This document shows positions 8,156 to 16,916 of a DNA stretch of 37,974 bases, in pieces. Positions within the stretch are counted from its first letter, which is position 1, and the number at the start of each line of letters is the position of its first letter. The notes under the pieces were generated by a model, which was not told the DNA's origin, did no database searches, and worked only from the letters and a program-made list of their open reading frames with translations. This DNA is from Clostridia bacterium. Lineage in GTDB: Bacteria > Bacillota > Clostridia > Oscillospirales > Acutalibacteraceae. The position numbers and the translations under genes are program-made. Where the stretch lies: contig JAKSQX010000010.1 of assembly GCA_024403955.1 (NCBI GenBank), forward strand, positions 1 through 37,974, in the 5' to 3' direction.

Positions 8156-9358
8156 ATGGCTGATATAAGAGATTACTATGAGGTCCTCGGCGTTGATAAA
8201 TCAGCATCTGAGGACGAACTTAAAAAAGCATATCGAAAGAAAGCTAAGCTGTATCACCCGGACTTAAATCCGGGCGACGCTGAGGCTGAGAGAAACTTCA
8301 AGGAAGTTAACGAAGCATATGAAGTTTTGTCAGACCCTGACAAGAAGTCACGTTATGACCGCTTTGGTCACGCTGGTGTAGATCCTAATGAATTCGGTGG
8401 TGGCGGAGCAGGATTTGACGGCTTCGGTGACCTCGGCGATATCTTCTCAAGCATCTTTGGCGGCGGCTTCGGCGGTGGCGGCTTTGGTGGCTTCGGTGGC
8501 TTTGGCGGTGGCCAAAGTCGTAATCCTAACGCACCTCGCCGCGGCTCAAACATCGAAGCCCGCGTAAACTTGACTTTCGAAGAAGCAGCAAAGGGTTGTC
8601 ACAAGACAATTGACTTTCTTAGAATCGAGACTTGCGACGTATGTCATGGCTCTGGATGTAAGGAGGGTACAAAGCCTGAGACTTGCTCGGAGTGTCATGG
8701 CTCTGGTCAGGTTACCACTCAGTCAAGAACACCTTTTGGTGTGTTCCAGTCCACAAAACCTTGTCCAAAGTGTAATGGTAAGGGTAAGACTGTTAAGGAC
8801 CCATGCCCACGTTGTAAGGGCGTTGGTATGATTAGACGTTCAGTAAAACTTGACGTTGATGTACCAGCTGGTATTGATATGGGCAATGCTTTCACTATCC
8901 GTGGTCAAGGTAACTACGGTGCAAACGGCGGCCCACAGGGTGACGTATATGTTATCCCTAACATCAAGCCACACCCAATCTTTGAACGTGACGGATATGA
9001 TGTTTATTGCAATATAACAGTCACATATTCTATGGCTGTTCTCGGCGCAGAGATTTATGTACCAACACTCGATGGTAAGGTTAAGTACAACATGCCTGCA
9101 GGCACACAGTCTGGCACACGCTTCAGACTCCGTGATCGCGGTATTGTAAATGTAAACAACCCGGCCCTTCGTGGTGACCAGTATGTAACAGTAATTGTTG
9201 ATGTACCTAAAAAGGTAACTGATCATCAGAAGGAACTTCTTCAGCAGTTCGATGAGGAATACATCGATAAGCCAAAGAATGATGCAACGGGTTACTCAGA
9301 ATCAGCCAATAAGAAAAAGACAATCTTTGAAAAGATGAAGGATGTCTTTGACGACTAA
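8156..9358 (+). CDS. dnaJ: chaperone DnaJ (Hsp40)
   Basis: This is a 400-residue type I J-protein. The J-domain has the intact HPD motif ([10 protein letters not shown]). A very Gly/Phe-rich linker covers about 82-122. Four zinc-binding repeats follow ([32 protein letters not shown]), then the C-terminal substrate-binding domains. It stimulates DnaK ATPase and delivers clients. AGGATAG precedes ATG 8156. It is the last gene of the operon and is followed by a terminator. Confidence 0.98.
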   Translation: MADIRDYYEVLGVDKSASEDELKKAYRKKAKLYHPDLNPGDAEAERNFKEVNEAYEVLSDPDKKSRYDRFGHAGVDPNEFGGGGAGFDGFGDLGDIFSSIFGGGFGGGGFGGFGGFGGGQSRNPNAPRRGSNIEARVNLTFEEAAKGCHKTIDFLRIETCDVCHGSGCKEGTKPETCSECHGSGQVTTQSRTPFGVFQSTKPCPKCNGKGKTVKDPCPRCKGVGMIRRSVKLDVDVPAGIDMGNAFTIRGQGNYGANGGPQGDVYVIPNIKPHPIFERDGYDVYCNITVTYSMAVLGAEIYVPTLDGKVKYNMPAGTQSGTRFRLRDRGIVNVNNPALRGDQYVTVIVDVPKKVTDHQKELLQQFDEEYIDKPKNDATGYSESANKKKTIFEKMKDVFDD

Positions 9359-9366
9359 ATAATAAA

Positions 9367-9392
9367 GGGAGTGCAATGCGCTCCCTTTTTTG
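9367..9392 (+). terminator. terminator of the heat-shock operon
   Basis: GGGAGTGC (9367-9374) pairs with GCGCTCCC (9378-9385) across a 3-nt loop, with one T-G pair, followed by TTTTTT. Confidence 0.9.
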
Positions 9393-9399
9393 TTATAAT
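9391..9399 (+). promoter_or_regulatory. extended -10 promoter of galE
   Basis: TGTTATAAT matches the extended -10 form (TGn plus TATAAT) immediately after the dnaJ terminator. No good -35 box is visible, which is common for extended -10 promoters. Confidence 0.6.
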
Positions 9400-9434
9400 A
9401 CGTATGTTAATTATGATTTTCTAGGAGGTCTACT

Positions 9435-10451
9435 ATGACCATTCTCTGTACTGGTGGCGCAGGCTATATCGGTAGCCACACTTGTGTGGAACTTTTGAAT
9501 GAGGGCTATGACGTTGTAGTTCTTGATAATCTCTCAAATTCCTCGGAGGAATCTCTCCGCCGTGTTGAGAAGATTACTGGAAAGACAGTTAAGTTCTACA
9601 AGGCTGACATCCTTGATGTCACAGCACTTAATAGAGTTTTTGATGCTGAGAAAATTGACGCTGTAATCCATTTTGCTGGACTTAAGGCTGTAGGTGAATC
9701 AGTTGAGAAGCCACTTGAGTATTATCAAAATAATATTGCAGGTACTATAAATCTCTGTAACGTGATGAGAGCACACGGTGTAAAGAACATTATCTTCTCT
9801 TCATCTGCAACTGTTTATGGTGACCCTGCTTTTATACCAATCACAGAGGACTGTCCAAAAGGTAGTCCTACAAACCCTTATGGTTGGACAAAGTCGATGC
9901 TTGAACAGATCTTGATTGATATTCACACATCTGACCCAGAGTGGAACGTAGTACTTCTCCGTTACTTCAATCCAATCGGTGCGCATGAGAGTGGACTTAT
10001 AGGTGAGGACCCTAAGGGTATTCCAAACAACCTTGTTCCATATATCGCACAGGTTGCAGTTGGTAAGCGTGAGGCACTCGGTGTCTTTGGCAACGACTAT
10101 GACACACCTGATGGAACCGGTGTACGTGATTATATCCACGTTGTTGATCTTGCAAAGGGCCATGTTAAAGCACTTAAGAAACTTGAACCAGGTTCAGGAG
10201 TAAACATCTATAACCTCGGTACAGGTAATGGCTCAAGTGTACTTGAAGTTCTCCATGCATATGAAAAAGCTTGTGGTAAAGAACTAGCTTATGAGATTAA
10301 GCCTCGTCGTGCCGGTGATATCGCAACTTGCTACTGCAAGGCTGATAAGGCAAAGACAGAACTCGGCTGGGTTGCCGAGAAGACAATTGCTGACATGTGT
10401 GCAGATTCATGGCGCTGGCAGTCAAATAACCCAGACGGCTACAACAAATAA
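9435..10451 (+). CDS. galE: UDP-glucose 4-epimerase
   Basis: This 338-residue short-chain dehydrogenase-type epimerase interconverts UDP-glucose and UDP-galactose. TGGAGYIGSHT at residues 6-16 is the NAD-binding glycine motif. SSSATVYG near 122-129 carries the catalytic Ser/Thr, followed by the YGWTK motif (Tyr-x-x-x-Lys). NPIGAHESGLIGEDP is the GalE sugar-binding region. AGGAGG precedes ATG 9435. It is followed after 11 nt by the amidohydrolase, so they are probably one transcript. It may supply UDP-galactose for surface polysaccharides. Confidence 0.96.
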   Translation: MTILCTGGAGYIGSHTCVELLNEGYDVVVLDNLSNSSEESLRRVEKITGKTVKFYKADILDVTALNRVFDAEKIDAVIHFAGLKAVGESVEKPLEYYQNNIAGTINLCNVMRAHGVKNIIFSSSATVYGDPAFIPITEDCPKGSPTNPYGWTKSMLEQILIDIHTSDPEWNVVLLRYFNPIGAHESGLIGEDPKGIPNNLVPYIAQVAVGKREALGVFGNDYDTPDGTGVRDYIHVVDLAKGHVKALKKLEPGSGVNIYNLGTGNGSSVLEVLHAYEKACGKELAYEIKPRRAGDIATCYCKADKAKTELGWVAEKTIADMCADSWRWQSNNPDGYNK

Positions 10452-10462
10452 GAAGGTAAACT

Positions 10463-11455
10463 ATGAATTTTACTGCAGATTTACATGCTCATATTGCGCT
10501 CCCTGAGAAGGAGCCTTCAGATGAGCAGATAAAGGCAAAACTTAACGCATATAAAGAAACTGGTGTCACATATCTTCGAGACGGTGGCGACAACTGTGGT
10601 GCCTCTCTAAAGGCAAAGAAGTTTGCTGAGGAGTTAGGCCTTGATTATGTAACTCCAGGTTTTGCAATTTACAAAGAAGACCACTATGGCTCATTCCTCG
10701 GAAAGAGCTTCAAGACTTTTGATGAGTACAAGGCCCTTGTCGATGAGGCGGAAAAAGAAGGCGCTGATTTTATTAAGCTCATGCTCTCCGGTATCGTCGA
10801 CTTTGATGAGTATGGTGTAATCAAAGATGGCAAGTATCAATACAAGGTTATTGATGTTGAAGAGATAACTGTTCCTAAAATCTCATGTGATGATGACGAT
10901 GACCATGATCACCATGAACATGAACATCCATCAGCAGAGGACGGAAGTCACAACTTTGTTGCAACAGTATACAAAAAGGACGAATCAATCTTTGAACAAG
11001 AAGAACTTAATGAGATGGTAGAATATGCTCATTCTAAAGGCTTTTCGGTGATGGCTCACGCAAATGGTGCTGCGAATATTAAGGCGGCGCTACTTAGCGG
11101 TGTCGATTCGCTTGAGCATGGCTACTATATCGACGAGGAATGTGCTAGCATGCTCGCGGAATCCGACACTGTTTGGGTTCCAACAGTAGCGCCTGTCGCT
11201 GCACTTGTCGGCAATGACGACTACAACCAAGAGGTTCTCAAAAAGGTCATCGCCGACCACATAAAGATGATTAACAGAGTCTGGTATCTCGGTGGTATGA
11301 TTGGCCTCGGCACAGATGCCGGTTCTGTTGGAACGGAGCATGTGAAGGCAATTGATTCAGAGTACAATTTCCTTAAGGCAGCAATCAACGACCAGGAATT
11401 TGATGTTCATCTTGAGACTACACTTGCACAGGTGCAGTGGAAGTTTAAGAAATAG
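10463..11455 (+). CDS. amidohydrolase-family metalloenzyme with Asp/His-rich insert
   Basis: This 330-residue protein has the full set of binuclear amidohydrolase ligands at the expected order: H8 and H10 (LHAH), K105 (FIKLM), H199 (VMAHAN), H219 (LEHG) and D285 (GTDAGS). Substrate cannot be named; the family hydrolyses cyclic amides, peptides and related bonds. Odd feature: between K105 and H199 lies C142 followed by five Asp and a run alternating His with Asp or Glu (143-155), which looks like a metal-chelating loop. AAGG precedes ATG 10463, close behind galE. A second amidohydrolase at 32090 shares the ligand pattern but not the insert. Confidence 0.8.
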   Translation: MNFTADLHAHIALPEKEPSDEQIKAKLNAYKETGVTYLRDGGDNCGASLKAKKFAEELGLDYVTPGFAIYKEDHYGSFLGKSFKTFDEYKALVDEAEKEGADFIKLMLSGIVDFDEYGVIKDGKYQYKVIDVEEITVPKISCDDDDDHDHHEHEHPSAEDGSHNFVATVYKKDESIFEQEELNEMVEYAHSKGFSVMAHANGAANIKAALLSGVDSLEHGYYIDEECASMLAESDTVWVPTVAPVAALVGNDDYNQEVLKKVIADHIKMINRVWYLGGMIGLGTDAGSVGTEHVKAIDSEYNFLKAAINDQEFDVHLETTLAQVQWKFKK

Positions 11456-11461
11456 AAAAAG

Positions 11462-11487
11462 AACCCCGCCGATTGGCGGGGTTTTGC
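11462..11487. terminator. bidirectional terminator
   Basis: AACCCCGCC (11462-11470) pairs with GGCGGGGTT (11475-11483) around GATT. A T-run follows on the plus strand and the A-rich sequence before it gives T on the minus strand, serving both convergent genes. Confidence 0.88.
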
Positions 11488-11492
11488 TTTTA

Positions 11493-12329
11493 TTAGTCAC
11501 ACTGATGAGCAAAGTAGAAGCATGTGTAAACACCGTGCTTGATTGATGGGGCAACTGCGATACAGAACTGGCTCTTAGCACCTGGCATGTTCACTTTGAG
11601 AATAGCCTTTTCTGGTGTGAGCTTGTCAATCCAATTTGCATAGTCCTTGATGAAGGAAATCTTGTGGGTGAATGGCTCGTGTGAACCACGCATCTTCTTA
11701 TATCCGTCAGCCTTAACATCGTCATAGTAAGCGCGAGCTGTGTCTGCATAATCATGAAGATTGCACTCTGGATTTGTCCACATCCAAGTACCCATGTTGC
11801 AGGCATCACCCATCATGATGTAATGCTCTTCCTTGTTGAGAAGAGTTATAGAACCTGGAGTATGTCCAGGGAAATCTTTTACGATAAATTTCTTGTTTCC
11901 AAGATCCAATTCATCGCCATCTTTGAGAGGGATGTACTTTGTTTTGCCTTTCTTTGTTACAAGCAACTTGTTGATGATTGGCATTGCAAGTCGGAGCTTT
12001 GGATTCTTCTTGTAGAGTGCAGAAGAAATATCATCCACAAGTTTGAAGTAAACGTCATTCTTTGTGAATGTAGGGAGATCCTTCTCACCAATGTAAATCT
12101 CCTTAAACTTGTGATTGCCATTTGAGTGGTCAGGATGGAAGTGTGAATTAACTACGATATAATCTCTGTTGCCAATGAGCTTCTCAGCCTGCTTCTTGAT
12201 GTTGAAGATACCCATGCCTGTGTCGAGGAGTAACACTTTGCCTTTGCCTTCGATAAGGAAAGATGTTACCATCATCTCATTTAAACCACGAACATCTTTA
12301 AATATCTTTTGAATTTGATATATGCTCAT
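11493..12329 (-). CDS. metallo-beta-lactamase-fold hydrolase
   Basis: This 278-residue protein has the MBL-fold motif HFHPDH at 63-68, GHTPGS near 163 for the third metal ligand region, and MMGDACN further on for the bridging Asp. It is of the glyoxalase II/lactonase-like general type; substrate unknown. No signal peptide, so cytoplasmic. An in-frame extension reaches 12428, but AGAGGAGAT precedes the ATG at 12329 and the added residues overlap the aroQ start, so I use 12329. It is convergent with the amidohydrolase gene and divergent from aroQ. Confidence 0.85.
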   Translation of the reverse strand: MSIYQIQKIFKDVRGLNEMMVTSFLIEGKGKVLLLDTGMGIFNIKKQAEKLIGNRDYIVVNSHFHPDHSNGNHKFKEIYIGEKDLPTFTKNDVYFKLVDDISSALYKKNPKLRLAMPIINKLLVTKKGKTKYIPLKDGDELDLGNKKFIVKDFPGHTPGSITLLNKEEHYIMMGDACNMGTWMWTNPECNLHDYADTARAYYDDVKADGYKKMRGSHEPFTHKISFIKDYANWIDKLTPEKAILKVNMPGAKSQFCIAVAPSIKHGVYTCFYFAHQCD

Positions 12330-12400
12330 AATAAATCTCCTCTCAAAATTTGCTGGTATTATAGTAGCATGTTTGTTAGAATAAATACAAGGTGATAAAT

Positions 12401-12835
12401 ATGAAAATACTTGTAATAAATGGTCCAAATATCAATATGCTTGGGGTTCGCGAACCTGCAATTTACGGCGAGGAGACTTATGATGATCTCTGTAAGCGTA
12501 TTGAGAAGCACTGCGCTTCAAAAGGGATTACAATTGAGATATATCAATCAAATCATGAGGGTGACCTTGTAGATAAAATCCAAAGTGCTTTTCAAAAGTT
12601 TGATGGTATCGTAATAAATGCGGCGGCGTACACTCACACAAGCGTTGCTATACTCGACGCGCTCCGTGGTGTGAATATTCCGGCCGTTGAGGTCCATATC
12701 TCAAAGACAGATGGGCGCGAGGAGTTCCGCAAGGTATCTTACCTGTCCGCCGCCTGTATTGAAACAATAATAGGTGAGGGCACTCTTGGTTATATCAAAG
12801 CTATCGACATCTTAGAGAAAGAGGTGCTGTCATGA
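12401..12835 (+). CDS. aroQ: type II 3-dehydroquinate dehydratase
   Basis: This 144-residue enzyme of the shikimate pathway converts 3-dehydroquinate to 3-dehydroshikimate. Diagnostic segments are VINGPNINMLGVREPAIYG (N-terminal active-site Arg and Tyr), YQSNHEGDLVD, GIVINAAAYTHTSVAI and VEVHISK (catalytic His region). AAGGTGAT precedes ATG 12401; an in-frame GTG nine bases upstream is less likely because it sits inside that ribosome binding site. Its stop overlaps the next start (ATGA). Confidence 0.96.
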   Translation: MKILVINGPNINMLGVREPAIYGEETYDDLCKRIEKHCASKGITIEIYQSNHEGDLVDKIQSAFQKFDGIVINAAAYTHTSVAILDALRGVNIPAVEVHISKTDGREEFRKVSYLSAACIETIIGEGTLGYIKAIDILEKEVLS

Positions 12836-13365
12836 AGAGAATAGTATCTATTTTATTGGCAATTTCGTTTGTTTTAGTATTCTTCACAGCATGTGGAGAA
12901 AGGGAAGTCCCTGATGAGCCAACGACTGTTAAAGCAACAGAGGCAATCAAGACTGGTGAGGATGAGAATACAACAAAAAAGTCCGAGGAGACGACAGGCA
13001 CCCCAAGAGATGACGAAATTACAGGTGTATATATCGCTTGTGACCAGGATGATTGGGGCTTTTCAGAGAATCAGATGAACCAGATTGAGTTTAAGAACGG
13101 AAAAGCTTATGTTCAGATGAATCTTTTTGAGGGAGTAATCGAAGTTGAGACTGATTATGAGTGCAATAAGATGGAATGCAGTATCATTCTCGGCGAAGGT
13201 AAAAACAACGACAGTGTAGTGTTTAAAGCTGGAGTAAAACTCTTCCCAGACGAATATTGGGAGAATATGGAAATCCATGGTATGGAAGAGGCTTTCTGTG
13301 CACAGGGATTTAATTGTCCTCAGTTCTTTGAAGAAGGAACAATCTTTGAAAAGCTTGTAAAATAA
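12832..13365 (+). CDS. putative lipoprotein
   Basis: This 177-residue secreted protein starts with MKRIVSILLAISFVLVFF and a lipobox-like TAC, giving Cys 21 as the lipidated residue. A Thr/Glu-rich linker follows (about 24-58), then a globular domain of about 115 residues with GVYIACDQDDWGF and four further cysteines. No family recognised. The ATG overlaps the aroQ stop, so translation is coupled, although a functional link with aroQ is not obvious. The lipobox has Phe rather than Leu at -3, which is tolerated but atypical. Confidence 0.7.
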   Translation: MKRIVSILLAISFVLVFFTACGEREVPDEPTTVKATEAIKTGEDENTTKKSEETTGTPRDDEITGVYIACDQDDWGFSENQMNQIEFKNGKAYVQMNLFEGVIEVETDYECNKMECSIILGEGKNNDSVVFKAGVKLFPDEYWENMEIHGMEEAFCAQGFNCPQFFEEGTIFEKLVK

Positions 13366-13375
13366 GCAAAAAATA

Positions 13376-13410
13376 GCCCCGCTCGAATGCGAGCGGGGCA
13401 TTTCTTTTTT
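13376..13410. terminator. bidirectional terminator
   Basis: GCCCCGCTCG (13376-13385) pairs with CGAGCGGGGC (13390-13399) around AATG, with T-rich sequence on the plus side and an A-rich stretch before it for the minus side. It separates the lipoprotein from the convergent lipase. Confidence 0.9.
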
Positions 13411-14608
13411 ACTTAATTACTGGAAGCTTTGTGAAGCTATCAACCATATCAAGGAAGTAGTCCTCATAAACCTTGCGGTTCTCAAGGAATCCCATCCATG
13501 AGAAGTGGTCCTTATACTCAACAGGCATGTTGTACCATTTACCTGGTACACATACTGTGTTCTCTGTCCATTCCTCTGATGGCTTATCCCATGGGCCGGC
13601 TGTGCAAACTGTGTTTACAGGTCCATCAGACTTATACCATTCGTTTGTCATGCCATATTCCTTACGAAGCTTTGGAGTTGTGTACCAACCCATGATAAGC
13701 TGAGAAATATGAGCGATAGGGAATGACTTTAAGTCCATTGCCTGGAAAGGTGTGTTGCCGATGCTGTGTGTTCTATTTGCACGACGAGCAAAGTAGTATA
13801 TCTTATCAGAGATACCGAGGTTCTTGTTAATCTCAGCTGCTACTGGAACACGCATCTCTTCCATAAGGTTATCAAACTCGTTTGCATTGTAGCGACGAAC
13901 ACCGTCAGCCTCTGCTTTTACGCCACGGAGCTGATGCTTAACACTAGCTGCGTCTAAAGCTGTGATGCCCCAGTGAGCACACTTGAAGTCCCAAGCCTTC
14001 ATAACGCTTGTCTCACCAAATACTGTTGAGATAACGCCGAGAAGTAACCAGTTTACAAGTGGAGTAACGTGAAGGTCGTGACCTGCGTCTGCAAGTGTTG
14101 TACCGTTGTTAGTACCAGAGAGTGTAGTTACTGTGTGAAGAAGGTTTGCATGTCCACCAGCGAAGAGTGGAGAGAGCTCGTTTGCAGGAGTTGCTGCGCG
14201 CTCTTCAGCTGAACCTCTGTCCAAGAGATCAGCAAACATGATAACTGTTGGGCCACCAAATGAGTGACCTATGATGTTGATCTTTTCATGATCACCTGGC
14301 TTGCCCCAGTCATTGATGTAGCCTTTGTATGTCTTGCCGTAACGAGCATGACCATACTTTTCGCTATGAGCTTTACCGTAGTCAACAGTACCACCCATAA
14401 TCTGAGCATAAAGTTCACAAGAACGGTCCCATGCTGAACTCCATGGTCCTACAGATGGAGCATATGACTCGTAGCCGTTTTCGGTAAGGAAAGCATCCAT
14501 ACCTTTTTTGAGTACGCCACCGAAGTAAGGTGACAATTTGTTAAGGAAGTCCTGATCGCCCCAGCCGAAGAAGCCGTGGATGAGAATGTTAGGATAACCC
14601 TTTGACAT
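13409..14608 (-). CDS. esterase/lipase of the staphylococcal-Geobacillus lipase type
   Basis: This 399-residue alpha/beta hydrolase opens with YPNILIHGFFGWG (oxyanion HG at 11-12). It has VDYGKAHSEKYGHARYGKTY (75-94), a block characteristic of the large Gram-positive lipases, and the nucleophile elbow GHSFGG with Ser 116. Later segments such as HSIGNTPFQAMDL fit the metal-binding region of that family. Those relatives are normally secreted with pre- and pro-peptides; here there is none, so the enzyme appears cytoplasmic. GGAGGAGAT precedes ATG 14608; an extension to 14677 is rejected because it reads through the promoter. Substrate is probably an acylglycerol or other ester. Confidence 0.85.
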   Translation of the reverse strand: MSKGYPNILIHGFFGWGDQDFLNKLSPYFGGVLKKGMDAFLTENGYESYAPSVGPWSSAWDRSCELYAQIMGGTVDYGKAHSEKYGHARYGKTYKGYINDWGKPGDHEKINIIGHSFGGPTVIMFADLLDRGSAEERAATPANELSPLFAGGHANLLHTVTTLSGTNNGTTLADAGHDLHVTPLVNWLLLGVISTVFGETSVMKAWDFKCAHWGITALDAASVKHQLRGVKAEADGVRRYNANEFDNLMEEMRVPVAAEINKNLGISDKIYYFARRANRTHSIGNTPFQAMDLKSFPIAHISQLIMGWYTTPKLRKEYGMTNEWYKSDGPVNTVCTAGPWDKPSEEWTENTVCVPGKWYNMPVEYKDHFSWMGFLENRKVYEDYFLDMVDSFTKLPVIK

Positions 14609-14643
14609 AATATCTCCTCCTTGAAATTTATTAACCGCTTTGT

Positions 14644-14654
14644 ATTTTACCACA
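14644..14654 (-). promoter_or_regulatory. extended -10 promoter of the lipase gene
   Basis: On the minus strand TGTGGTAAAAT includes TGG directly before TAAAAT, an extended -10. The -35 region is weak. A LytTR-like half site (14663-14671) lies just upstream. Confidence 0.5.
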
Positions 14655-14679
14655 AAAGCTTCGTGAACGGTAGGCATTA

Positions 14680-14708
14680 TTGTAAATATTAAGCAAGTAT
14701 GGTAGAAT
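14680..14708 (+). promoter_or_regulatory. promoter of the glycosyltransferase-tar operon
   Basis: TTGTAA (14680-14685), a 17-nt spacer and TAGAAT (14703-14708) preceded by TGG form a good promoter 33 nt before the first glycosyltransferase ATG. Confidence 0.75.
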
Positions 14709-14740
14709 GTTTTAGTTATTTATTTAGGAAAGGCGACTTT

Positions 14741-15421
14741 ATGAAAGTATCTGTAGCGCTTGCAGCGTATAACGGTGAAAAGTACATAGAGGAGCAACTT
14801 CGTTCCATCCTTGAGCAGCTTCGTGGCGATGATGAAATCATCGTTTCTGATGACAATCCAAGCGGAGGAACAAGGGCTGTTGTTGAGAGTATGAATGATC
14901 CGCGCATTCACTATGTTGAGGGTCCTGGCAAAGGAGTTATTAAGAACTTCGAGAATGCCATCAAGCATACAACTGGTGATGTTGTATTTCTCTCAGATCA
15001 AGATGACGTTTGGCTTCCAGGCAAGGTTATTGCTGTTTGTGAGGAATTTAAAAATGGAGCAATGGTTGTTCTTCATGATGCAAAAGTAACTGATGAGAAT
15101 TTAAATGTTGTTGAGGAGTCTTTCTTCAAATTAAATGGCAGTGCTCCTGGTTTTTGGAAGAACATCAAAAAGAATTCCTATATGGGATGCTGCATGGCTT
15201 TTGACGCGACAATGAAGCGCTTTATTTTACCTTTCCCGAATAACCTTCCAATGCATGATCAGTGGATTGGACTTAAGGCTGAGCAGAACGGAAAAGTGGT
15301 TTTCCTTGATACTCCGTATCTTCTCTACAGAAGGAATGATGATAGCCTTACAGGAAACCCTACTTCATTTGCACAAAAACTCAAATGGCGAATAAACATA
15401 ATGAGGGACACGATTTTATGA
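14741..15421 (+). CDS. GT2-family glycosyltransferase
   Basis: This 226-residue enzyme begins MKVSVALAAYNGEKYIEEQLRSIL, the GT-A fold opening. EIIVSDDNPSGGT follows at 32-44 and FLSDQDDVW near 86-94 (the DxD nucleotide-sugar/metal motif). CCMAFD and MHDQWIGLKAEQNGKV follow later, a pattern typical of rhamnosyl- and related transferases acting on cell-surface glycans. ATG 14741 is favoured over an upstream in-frame ATG at 14699, which lies in the promoter. It overlaps the next gene by 4 nt. Sugar donor and acceptor are unknown. Confidence 0.88.
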   Translation: MKVSVALAAYNGEKYIEEQLRSILEQLRGDDEIIVSDDNPSGGTRAVVESMNDPRIHYVEGPGKGVIKNFENAIKHTTGDVVFLSDQDDVWLPGKVIAVCEEFKNGAMVVLHDAKVTDENLNVVEESFFKLNGSAPGFWKNIKKNSYMGCCMAFDATMKRFILPFPNNLPMHDQWIGLKAEQNGKVVFLDTPYLLYRRNDDSLTGNPTSFAQKLKWRINIMRDTIL

Positions 15422-16203
15422 TTAAAGTATCAGCAAGTATTGTAACTTACAACAACGTCAAGTACATTGAAAAAGCTGTAGGTACTTTACTTGATTCGGT
15501 TAAAGATAAGAATATAGATTTTAAAGTCTTTGTGTTTGATAATGGCTCAACTGATGGCACAGTGGAGCTTTTGAATGAGAAATTTGGAGATGACCCGCGT
15601 TTTTCATTGCGAGACTCAGGTGGAAACATCGGCTTCGGTAAAGCTCACAATCAGATGTTAAAGATTTTTGAAAATGAATTTAAATCGGATTATCACTGTG
15701 TTGTAAATCCCGATGTAGTAATTGAAGATGATATCGTATCAATCATGTCAAATTACTGTGAAGCAAATAAAGATGTGGTACAGCTGTCACCAAGAATTTG
15801 CTTCCCTGACGGTCGTAACCAAATTCTTGGAAAGCGCAAGCCACACATCTGGTACTTGGTTGCTTCGCGTCTCCGCGGTGACGAGCCATCAAAATTGCTC
15901 TCCTATTATGCAATGCTCGACGCCGATTATACAAAACCTTTTGAGGTTTGGAACGCAACTGGTTGTTTTATGTTTTTTAGAACAGATACATTCATCAAAA
16001 TCGGAGGATTTGATGATCGTTATTTCATGTACTTTGAAGATTGCGACATCACAAGGACAATGAACAAGCAGGGTAAAGTTCTTTTCTTCCCAGACGCTAT
16101 TGTGTATCATGTTTGGGCTCGTGATTCGAAGAGAAACACAAAACTTAAGATTATTCACATTCAGTCAATGTTGAAGTACGACTTGAAATGGAGGACTATA
16201 TAA
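15418..16203 (+). CDS. GT2-family glycosyltransferase (rhamnosyltransferase-like)
   Basis: This 261-residue enzyme starts IKVSASIVTYNN and has VFVFDNGSTDGTVE near 38-51. SGGNIGFGKAHNQ (about 70-82) and CVVNPDVVI (the NPDV motif) are signatures of WbbL/RfbF-like rhamnosyltransferases. NATGCFMFFRTDTFIKIGGFDDRYFMYFEDCDIT (conserved ED box) follows. The ATG overlaps the preceding stop (ATGA), and its own stop overlaps the tarI start, so the operon is translationally coupled. Donor specificity is inferred only from motif resemblance. Confidence 0.88.
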   Translation: MIKVSASIVTYNNVKYIEKAVGTLLDSVKDKNIDFKVFVFDNGSTDGTVELLNEKFGDDPRFSLRDSGGNIGFGKAHNQMLKIFENEFKSDYHCVVNPDVVIEDDIVSIMSNYCEANKDVVQLSPRICFPDGRNQILGKRKPHIWYLVASRLRGDEPSKLLSYYAMLDADYTKPFEVWNATGCFMFFRTDTFIKIGGFDDRYFMYFEDCDITRTMNKQGKVLFFPDAIVYHVWARDSKRNTKLKIIHIQSMLKYDLKWRTI

Positions 16204-16916
16204 TGACATTTGCAGTAGTTTTAGCCGGTGGTATTGGTTCCAGAATGGGTAATTCTGAGACACCTAAGCAGTACCTCATGCTCGGCAAGAAGCCAATAAT
16301 TATTCACACAATTGAGAGATTCTTTGTATGCCCAGACTTTGAGCACGTAATCGTACTCACACCAAAGGCTTGGGTTGCTCATACAGAGAATATGATAAAG
16401 AAGTCACTCGGTGATACTGATAAGATTACAGTTATCGAGGGTGGTTCAACTCGTAATGAGACATTAATGAATGCTATCCGTTTCATCGAGGCAAACTATG
16501 GCCTTCAAGATGACACAATTATCGTAACTCATGATGCAGTTCGTCCATTTGTTACACATAGAATCATTGAAGAGAATATTACGGCTGCCAAGAAGTACGG
16601 TGCATGTGATACTGTAGTTCCTGCAACAGATACAATCGTTGAGTCACAGGACGGCGAGGTTATCTCACAGATTCCTAATCGTGCAACTCTTTTCCAGGGA
16701 CAAACTCCACAGAGTTTCAATGCTAAGAAGCTTAAGGACTTATATGAGAGCCTCACAGATGAGGAGAAGGATATTCTCACAGACGCATGTAAGATCTTCG
16801 CAATGAAGGGCGAAAAGGTCTACCTTGTTCAGGGCGAAGTTTCAAATATGAAGATTACATATCCATTCGATCTTAAAGTTGCAGCTACAATGCTCGGGGG
16901 AGATTTTGAAGAATGA
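16203..16916 (+). CDS. tarI: ribitol-5-phosphate cytidylyltransferase (IspD/TarI family)
   Basis: This 237-residue CMP-transferase has AVVLAGGIGSRMG at 4-16 and PKQYL, the nucleotide-binding signature shared by IspD and TarI. HDAVRPFV and DTIVESQDGEVISQIPNR follow. IspD (isoprenoid synthesis) cannot be excluded from the fold alone. The next gene is a TarJ-type reductase and the following one a teichoic-acid-type transferase, so CDP-ribitol synthesis is the better call. The start is set by the TAATG overlap with the previous stop. Confidence 0.88.
   Translation: MTFAVVLAGGIGSRMGNSETPKQYLMLGKKPIIIHTIERFFVCPDFEHVIVLTPKAWVAHTENMIKKSLGDTDKITVIEGGSTRNETLMNAIRFIEANYGLQDDTIIVTHDAVRPFVTHRIIEENITAAKKYGACDTVVPATDTIVESQDGEVISQIPNRATLFQGQTPQSFNAKKLKDLYESLTDEEKDILTDACKIFAMKGEKVYLVQGEVSNMKITYPFDLKVAATMLGGDFEE

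Noticed and set aside
8395..8520. Tandem repeat of GGC-rich units
   Set aside because: This is the Gly/Phe-rich linker of DnaJ, normal for the family and not a separate repeat element.
8840..9226. 128-codon open frame opposite dnaJ
   Set aside because: It lies antisense to conserved dnaJ codons, has no ribosome binding site, and its composition mirrors the sense codon bias.
16203..16916. Calling this gene ispD
   Set aside because: The fold fits, but the overlapping tarJ-type reductase and the polyol-phosphate transferase make the ribitol-5-phosphate enzyme more likely.
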